Position numbers and translations under genes: made by a program. Source: Candidatus Omnitrophota bacterium (GTDB taxonomy: Bacteria > Omnitrophota > Gorgyraeia > JABMRN01). From it: DNA of 7,257 bases. The DNA lies in NCBI GenBank assembly GCA_013202515.1, contig JABMRN010000163.1, positions 1 through 7,257 on the forward strand, in the 5' to 3' direction. Positions 6,701-7,257 of this stretch are shown piece after piece; position 1 is the stretch's first letter, and each line of letters starts with the position of its first letter. The notes under the pieces were generated by a model. It was not told the origin of the DNA. It did no database searches and saw nothing but the letters and a program-made list of their open reading frames with translations.

Positions 6701-7043
6701 GGGTGAGAATTTCGCAGGAAAAGGGCGAGTCGATATAAAAGGAAATACAGAAGGCTATCTCTTAAGGCTTGTCGGAATGATGAATATGGCTTTTGCGACA
6801 TCCAATATTCCAAGTAATGCGACAGATGAGGAAATGAATACAAAATACGGCCCGATACTAGGATTTATACAGCGTCAGTATAAAGACATTTTCGGCGCAG
6901 AACTCGTCCTGCCTAAATCAGCAGAAGATATCCTAAAAGTTATACAGTATATTTCCAGAACCCTCCCGAGAGCATATAAAATGCCTACTGATAAGATCGA
7001 TGAATATAACCGTCTCGCCATAAAAGCACTTATATCGGCGTAA
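3..7043 (+). CDS. Giant multidomain enzyme: GT2 glycosyltransferase / EEVS-type cyclase / winged helix / YvcK-like / HAD phosphatase (5' partial)
   Basis: One uninterrupted frame, open at the left edge and ending in TAA at 7041-7043. The first ATG is at 27 (residue 1 in all numbering here). In-frame codons from position 3 are also open, no ribosome binding site precedes that ATG, and the glycosyltransferase fold lacks its first strand, so the ATG is probably internal and the true start lies upstream. Domain order: GT2 (1-225), linker (226-361), possible nucleotidyltransferase relic (362-452), unassigned region (453-619), helical repeat-like region (620-820), sugar-phosphate cyclase (837-1188), winged helix (1208-1258), YvcK/CofD-like (1308-1795), HAD (1807-2127), unknown C-terminal domain (2128-2338). 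No signal peptide or clear membrane segment is seen, so a cytosolic protein is likely. The joint function is inferred to be cyclitol or sugar-phosphate conjugate synthesis; no exact homologue is recognised. The lack of stops over 7 kb argues for a functional gene. Confidence 0.93.
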   Translation, partial: RIKELKAGMQKDDFELVVVLADPYEFSEAKTEELYRNLKSAGFPSKVILSGKNTIAINRNLGICHSQGDFIIFLDDDVKLIGPVIEKLVKVLEDRPELGLVSVPSYDWRKMIHRPGSYHLKYRVNDELILTNRVSGMVMATRTELAKIAPFPTIWPNFAEDAQFSMQINRLGYLNAFVCPADTYAIHENRGDKLTANIHTLANVLINEGMSCYLEPLAASEELCRNLTITRMKQYGGTPASLSSIEKFWKDYRIGIENFLNGDSESLDELLQNACKNDWANARYKSIEEAAEYFRENKRQIVAFKNGMYKRLKFSDLNPFAGPFSYQKIDISKNISAIGRNMIKTAKIQKVLKKAVGNLKRVIKAINKNAEVVEIKIMPSSFPRGLMIDDSDFDNLVVYIRGIQQDQLQELNSLFLKWLQTPGLRLIDDYENPPLLIRVEDKANQELAYGINEMPMVTVYDKGRFSPRSKVAEEVNGLASMLFEKNVARIKIALSRGELDEKWVRSLLKNDNPESYYHQELMGILNNIEGFRLPPYVLNVVSTLDELYLKDKWTYVVPQGEEKVFEQALIELYEKGLVRFIDGKLMILWRMMGARWTDSVWNRRRFEIYSVDSHNNNAEINMLGPIEKKIVSQMSLIPEIELLESMASPNPYIAERAIRQSIGSRIASAEMIQAYLYNLGRKDILVNAAVIEAIKADKDCCEQELKEKLKEEISSKGQLSYFSPVRKRTLLIINILFNLALARPEKTDELVEFIFKTVISQKDIPDRIIQDVLKSLGTAYGNISNPELREMVYGFFSESAQSHIVRRKRIAQDMLKKADQIRSGYVLESEDSYGNMILEATSGEKISYKNYFTKGVFEPRNTILASAVKGREVTVIVDEAIYEEYHDKIRKYLETHHISGYSIYCGKASEHNKNIDSVFEIIDSAMKDGRNRKAIFVVVGGGTLMDVVGLVAQLYRRKVDYIRVPTTLLGIIDAGIGVKVGVNYKGHKNFVGAFYPPYAVVSDVSFLRTLDPRQMRSGMAEMLKMAIVSDRRLFEDIEKYGDKIIRNIPFEEKDEIIRRASMGELRHIQRDFYERDLRREVDFGHTFAHYIEDISEYSLLHGEAVALDVLITSHIAMQRGILKPAVFERIVKVVQGLGLPLFHESLTLENMVTGVQRAKEHKGGRLIAVIPEDIGKVVFTEEISKDEIEEALKYFRMKSGESSEPYGHPAFAFENMPEGIFTLKQYGEKTGVPLSTARRDFNVLEELGLVTIHKGSGNRPNEIESKFQEGIDKAEILNILSQYKDVRDIAKISYLIQETLNKGMRFFDVKQDKTNFPLFVYLGGGGPGATRITKEGSLQSAEGEKGSLGIGSIVTTFDYGGHSRKIQDFVREKEGKYIPSPGDTAALLSWLTPETWQPGPNSKESLQNVIDKEAKLNFLFKERITGENVIDTFRDRFATIDRDVDIKKSADWENFKEEMYGIARILDEYLAEMKIKNASVQNLMLLGCMVKMNFNISLALPEAQRILGIKGAKIIPVSSQESQLVGRFRNGREVFSEDAIAERDHGERFELFAFRKEKSNKNDAEQEAEDWPVARSEALDAIQKAKSAILTGASSIFTSVLPNFLVKDIALAVSERVNEGLPSILFANTAYEFESLHLTPVQIFETFERSIENVPGNNGIKLEDLYTHVVLPRIPESVKQEFLAGAREAIFKYLNQEGNRKLQAVAYDINDLDSIRMALEKMRKIFMNKNYQTDETIKGISDGKIKPGKIVPFHFYDYSQEVEEYLRRKGINVIWLDGPEDYFIWEGNVVHNTNSVIKVTKRICHETSTIEATSGALMLDLDNTFLRTEEGLEESLDERPTLKKLVSEILRRGVKVGFFSGVQYEQTENEPGIERRIIDHIPLKLRRGITVYSNSGAEEITFNVEGASSSNSEYNERTKISPHERKVLEGILEEAKNRYLRRVGRDRRRYHDIYGAEFFDKEPYSQFKGGKSDGSVYQIELVWIPSRKAIKNAEPGSEAETILHYGQKDEREVVVSFIQARIDQEKQKGALPTNTDYFVISGGFATIDISKTNKAAAVKHYVRSNSLNMDEVIYFGDSFGIGGNDRPVKSINNLLAVNVGEEIDIPGLVNLGEGVISTEKCLAQIAEILESLAKKKNFKSAVGIFKKQITENSYDAEHAAVLLFDLLHSSLQENRTYEIKYDISRLSSSQIELVETYIDRLRKMSGHSCTINSVGFSSKRTKKKRPLIEVSCMGENFAGKGRVDIKGNTEGYLLRLVGMMNMAFATSNIPSNATDEEMNTKYGPILGFIQRQYKDIFGAELVLPKSAEDILKVIQYISRTLPRAYKMPTDKIDEYNRLAIKALISA
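1110..1382 (+). other. Possible nucleotidyltransferase-fold (Pol beta/MNT-like) segment, probably degenerate
   Basis: Residues 362-452. The stretch 372-390 (S-S-F-P-R-G, then D-D-S-D-F-D-N-L-V-V) lines up without gaps with the nucleotidyltransferase signature G-S-x-x-R-G-x(5)-S-D-x-D-x-L-V-V. D384 and D386 would be the two metal-binding aspartates, with E432 or D433 in the strand L-L-I-R-V-E-D as a possible third carboxylate. The invariant glycine of the GS pair is serine (S372), which suggests weakened or lost catalysis. If real, it could once have activated a sugar or cyclitol phosphate or modified a substrate. The match rests on one motif, so chance similarity is possible. The flanking residues 226-361 and 453-619 have mixed helical character and match no family I recognise. 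Confidence 0.35.
1884..2486 (+). other. Helical region, possibly HEAT/ARM-like scaffold
   Basis: Residues 620-820 are predicted by eye to be nearly all alpha-helical: amphipathic segments of about 15-20 residues separated by short polar turns, for example around 632-655, 660-686, 720-735, 741-753, 757-771 and 777-789. Short P/N-rich turns such as 640-643 (S-P-N-P) precede helices, as in HEAT-like repeats. The stretch 721-734 is hydrophobic but too short and too embedded to be a convincing membrane helix. A scaffold or spacer between the glycosyltransferase half and the cyclase half is a reasonable inference. No catalytic motif is visible. Confidence 0.4.
2535..3590 (+). other. Domain: sugar-phosphate cyclase, 2-epi-5-epi-valiolone synthase (EEVS)-like
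   Basis: Residues 837-1188 form a complete dehydroquinate-synthase-superfamily domain of normal length. The NAD-binding G-G-G-T-L-M-D is at 932-938. The core P-T-T-L-L-G-I-I-D-A-G-I-G-V-K at 957-971, then G-V-N (973-975) and H-K-N (979-981), follows the EEVS pattern (I-D-A-G-x-G-x-K) rather than the DHQ synthase D-S-S-V-G-G-K. Zinc ligands are present: E1013 in A-E-M-L-K, H1077 in D-F-G-H-T-F, and H1093 in L-H-G-E-A-V; the 16-residue gap between the histidines equals that in DHQ synthase (H271/H287). The Y-E-R-D-L-R-R-E-V-D run before H1077 also resembles EEVS. Known EEVS enzymes cyclise sedoheptulose 7-phosphate with loss of phosphate to a C7 cyclitol, using NAD and zinc. The exact product (EEVS, EVS or another) cannot be fixed from sequence. 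Confidence 0.85.
3648..3800 (+). other. Domain: DeoR-like winged helix-turn-helix
   Basis: Residues 1208-1258. F-T-L-K-Q-Y at 1213-1218 begins the first helix; V-P-L-S-T-A-R-R-D-F at 1224-1233 looks like a recognition helix; L-E-E-L-G-L-V at 1236-1242 leads to a wing with G-S-G-N-R. This is the pattern of DeoR/GntR-type winged helices. It is placed directly between the cyclase and the YvcK-like domain. The DNA encoding its start is clearly richer in GC than its flanks (36 of 60 bases at 3601-3660, against 22 of 60 at 3541-3600 and 19 of 60 at 3841-3900), which hints at later insertion or exchange. Its role may be DNA binding, RNA binding or purely protein-protein contact; nothing here decides. 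Confidence 0.65.
3948..5411 (+). other. Domain: divergent YvcK/CofD-like (gluconeogenesis factor family)
   Basis: Residues 1308-1795 carry the YvcK/CofD blocks in order. The glycine-rich first loop G-G-G-G-P-G is at 1315-1320. I-V-T-T-F-D-Y-G-G-H-S at 1345-1355 corresponds to I-V-T-V-A-D-D-G-G-S-S. P-S-P-G-D at 1371-1375 corresponds to the P-P-G-D block. Q-N-L-M-L at 1473-1477 corresponds to G-N-L-L-L. G-A-S-S-I-F-T-S-V-L-P-N at 1584-1595 corresponds to G-P-G-S-L-Y-T-S-I-L-P-N. A final V-V-H-N at 1781-1784 resembles the R-H-D-P end. YvcK proteins bind UDP-sugar or NAD(P) and regulate cell-wall and carbon metabolism; CofD transfers a phospho-lactyl group onto the F420 precursor Fo. At about 490 residues this copy is longer than the usual 310-330, with inserts near 1380-1470 and 1540-1565. 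Several signature residues are altered, so ligand and activity are open. Confidence 0.8.
5445..6407 (+). other. Domain: HAD-superfamily (IIB, Cof/phosphomannomutase-like) phosphatase
   Basis: Residues 1807-2127 contain all four HAD motifs. Motif I is L-M-L-D-L-D-N-T at 1809-1816, with D1812 as nucleophile and D1814 as acid/base. Motif II is F-F-S-G at 1850-1853 (S1852). The motif III lysine is K2046, or less likely K2043, in S-K-T-N-K-A-A-A-V. Motif IV is F-G-D-S-F-G-I-G-G-N-D at 2067-2077 (D2069, D2077). The 180-residue stretch between motifs II and III would be a type C2 cap. The D-x-D-x-T motif and complete set predict phosphatase or phosphomutase activity on a small sugar phosphate or cyclitol phosphate. 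Motif IV has exactly the G-D-x-x-x-x-G-G-N-D spacing of the phosphomannomutase (PMM) branch rather than the common G-D-x-x-N-D of Cof enzymes. Confidence 0.85.
6408..7040 (+). other. Unrecognised C-terminal domain
   Basis: Residues 2128-2338 match no family I can name. An alpha/beta character is seen: helices at about 2144-2164, 2178-2197, 2243-2260 and 2270-2289; strands at about 2167-2174, 2201-2207 and 2217-2225; a basic turn K-R-T-K-K-K-R at 2211-2217; and a glycine-bearing hairpin near 2230-2242. The last 45 residues look helical. I have a weak impression that similar tails occur on other large proteins of Omnitrophota-like genomes, which would make it a shared accessory module, but this is memory only. 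No catalytic motif or membrane segment is evident. Confidence 0.5.
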
Positions 7044-7054
7044 GAAATATCCCC

Positions 7055-7077
7055 GCACCAAAAAGCATGCACCAAAA
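7055..7077. repeat. Short direct repeat after the giant gene
   Basis: GCACCAAAA occurs at 7055-7063 and again at 7069-7077, a perfect 9-base direct repeat with a 14-base period, starting 11 bases after the stop codon. Function unknown; it may be chance in A-rich spacer. Confidence 0.5.
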
Positions 7078-7083
7078 TCCTTC

Positions 7084-7112
7084 TTTACATAATCCAAAAG
7101 ATTTGATATATT
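7084..7112 (+). promoter_or_regulatory. Candidate sigma70 promoter for the tRNA
   Basis: TTTACA at 7084-7089 and TATATT at 7107-7112 are separated by 17 bases, each with five of six consensus bases. A TG at 7104-7105, one base before the -10 box, makes an extended -10 element. Transcription would start near 7119, about 85 bases upstream of the tRNA, whose 5' end would then be made by RNase P. It lies outside the giant gene and points to the tRNA, so the tRNA is likely an independent unit. Confidence 0.55.
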
Positions 7113-7124
7113 GATGATGTAAAA

Positions 7125-7143
7125 AGTCACAAATTAGTCACAA
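7125..7143. repeat. AGTCACAA tandem direct repeat
   Basis: AGTCACAA is found at 7125-7132 and 7136-7143, with an 11-base period (about one helical turn), just downstream of the predicted tRNA promoter start. It could be a regulator binding site or part of the untranslated leader. Chance is not excluded. Confidence 0.45.
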
Positions 7144-7161
7144 GCAAAAAAGTGCTTTTTC

Positions 7162-7175
7162 TTACGATTACGTAA
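7162..7175. repeat. Short inverted repeat in the tRNA leader
   Basis: TTACG at 7162-7166 and CGTAA at 7171-7175 form a perfect 5-base inverted repeat around ATTA. No run of T follows, so it does not look like an intrinsic terminator. It could be a small hairpin in the tRNA precursor or an operator half-site pair. Confidence 0.35.
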
Positions 7176-7203
7176 CACATTCTGAATAAAGAAGTTATAT
7201 TTC

Positions 7204-7257
7204 GGGGCCATAGCTCAATTGGTTAGAGCATCTGACTCATAATCAGAGGGTTCATGG
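7204..7257 (+). tRNA. tRNA with CAT anticodon (Met elongator or Ile2), 3' end cut by window
   Basis: The 5' acceptor strand GGGGCCA is at 7204-7210, then TA, and a D stem GCTC (7213-7216) pairing with GAGC (7226-7229) around the loop AATTGGTTA. The anticodon stem TCTGA (7231-7235) pairs with TCAGA (7243-7247) around the loop CTCATAA, with anticodon CAT at 7238-7240. A five-base variable loop (7248-7252) and the first T-stem strand CATGG end the window. The D-stem closing and the acceptor start (paired G, not the unpaired base 1 of bacterial initiators) argue against initiator tRNA. CAT with this loop is used by both elongator Met and by Ile2 (lysidine-modified); the missing 3' half and discriminator prevent a decision. 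Confidence 0.93.

Noticed and set aside
6933..7130. Two overlapping minus-strand frames at the 3' end of the giant gene
   Set aside because: They overlap each other and the sense gene, resemble no family, and have no supported start; treated as shadows.
7145..7160. A-rich/T-rich stretch resembling a terminator hairpin
   Set aside because: AAAAAG and CTTTTT could pair only around a 2-base loop, there is almost no GC, and it would fall between the predicted tRNA promoter and the tRNA.
7204..7257. Initiator tRNA-fMet
   Set aside because: Bacterial initiators have an unpaired first base and GGG/CCC anticodon stem pairs; here the anticodon stem ends in A-C...A-T pairing and the loop is of the Met-elongator/Ile2 type.

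Overview
The window is almost entirely one very large plus-strand reading frame, followed by a short spacer and the 5' part of a tRNA gene. The DNA is AT-rich and bacterial in style: a bacterial tRNA with a CAT anticodon, a sigma70-type promoter, and no introns. Giant multidomain enzymes of this kind, in AT-rich DNA from an apparently uncultured lineage, remind me of Candidatus Omnitrophota (OP3). That is recollection of style, not proof of taxonomy.

The reading frame is open at the left edge and runs to a TAA at 7041-7043. At least 2338 residues (about 265 kDa) are present from the first ATG. The N-terminal fold appears cut, so the real protein is longer. Reading left to right it holds: a family 2 (GT-A) glycosyltransferase missing its first strand; a possible decayed nucleotidyltransferase-fold segment; a long helical, perhaps HEAT-like, region; a complete sugar-phosphate cyclase of the 2-epi-5-epi-valiolone synthase (EEVS) type with all three zinc ligands; a small DeoR-like winged helix in a locally GC-rich patch; a complete but divergent YvcK/CofD-like domain; a HAD phosphatase with a phosphomannomutase-like fourth motif; and an unrecognised C-terminal domain of about 210 residues.

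The domains suggest a cytosolic single-chain machine for cyclitol or sugar-phosphate chemistry. The cyclase would make a C7 cyclitol from a heptulose phosphate, the HAD domain would remove a phosphate, and the glycosyltransferase would transfer a sugar or build a conjugate. The YvcK-like domain may bind a nucleotide sugar and act as a sensor or transferase, and the winged helix may have a regulatory or structural role. I know of no described protein with this order of domains. The joint pathway is inference; the individual domain calls for cyclase, YvcK, HAD and glycosyltransferase rest on motifs visible in the sequence.

The 160-base spacer (7044-7203) contains two short direct repeats, one short inverted repeat and a good extended -10 promoter candidate pointing at the tRNA. 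No convincing terminator follows the giant gene. The tRNA is cut by the right edge after the first strand of its T stem.
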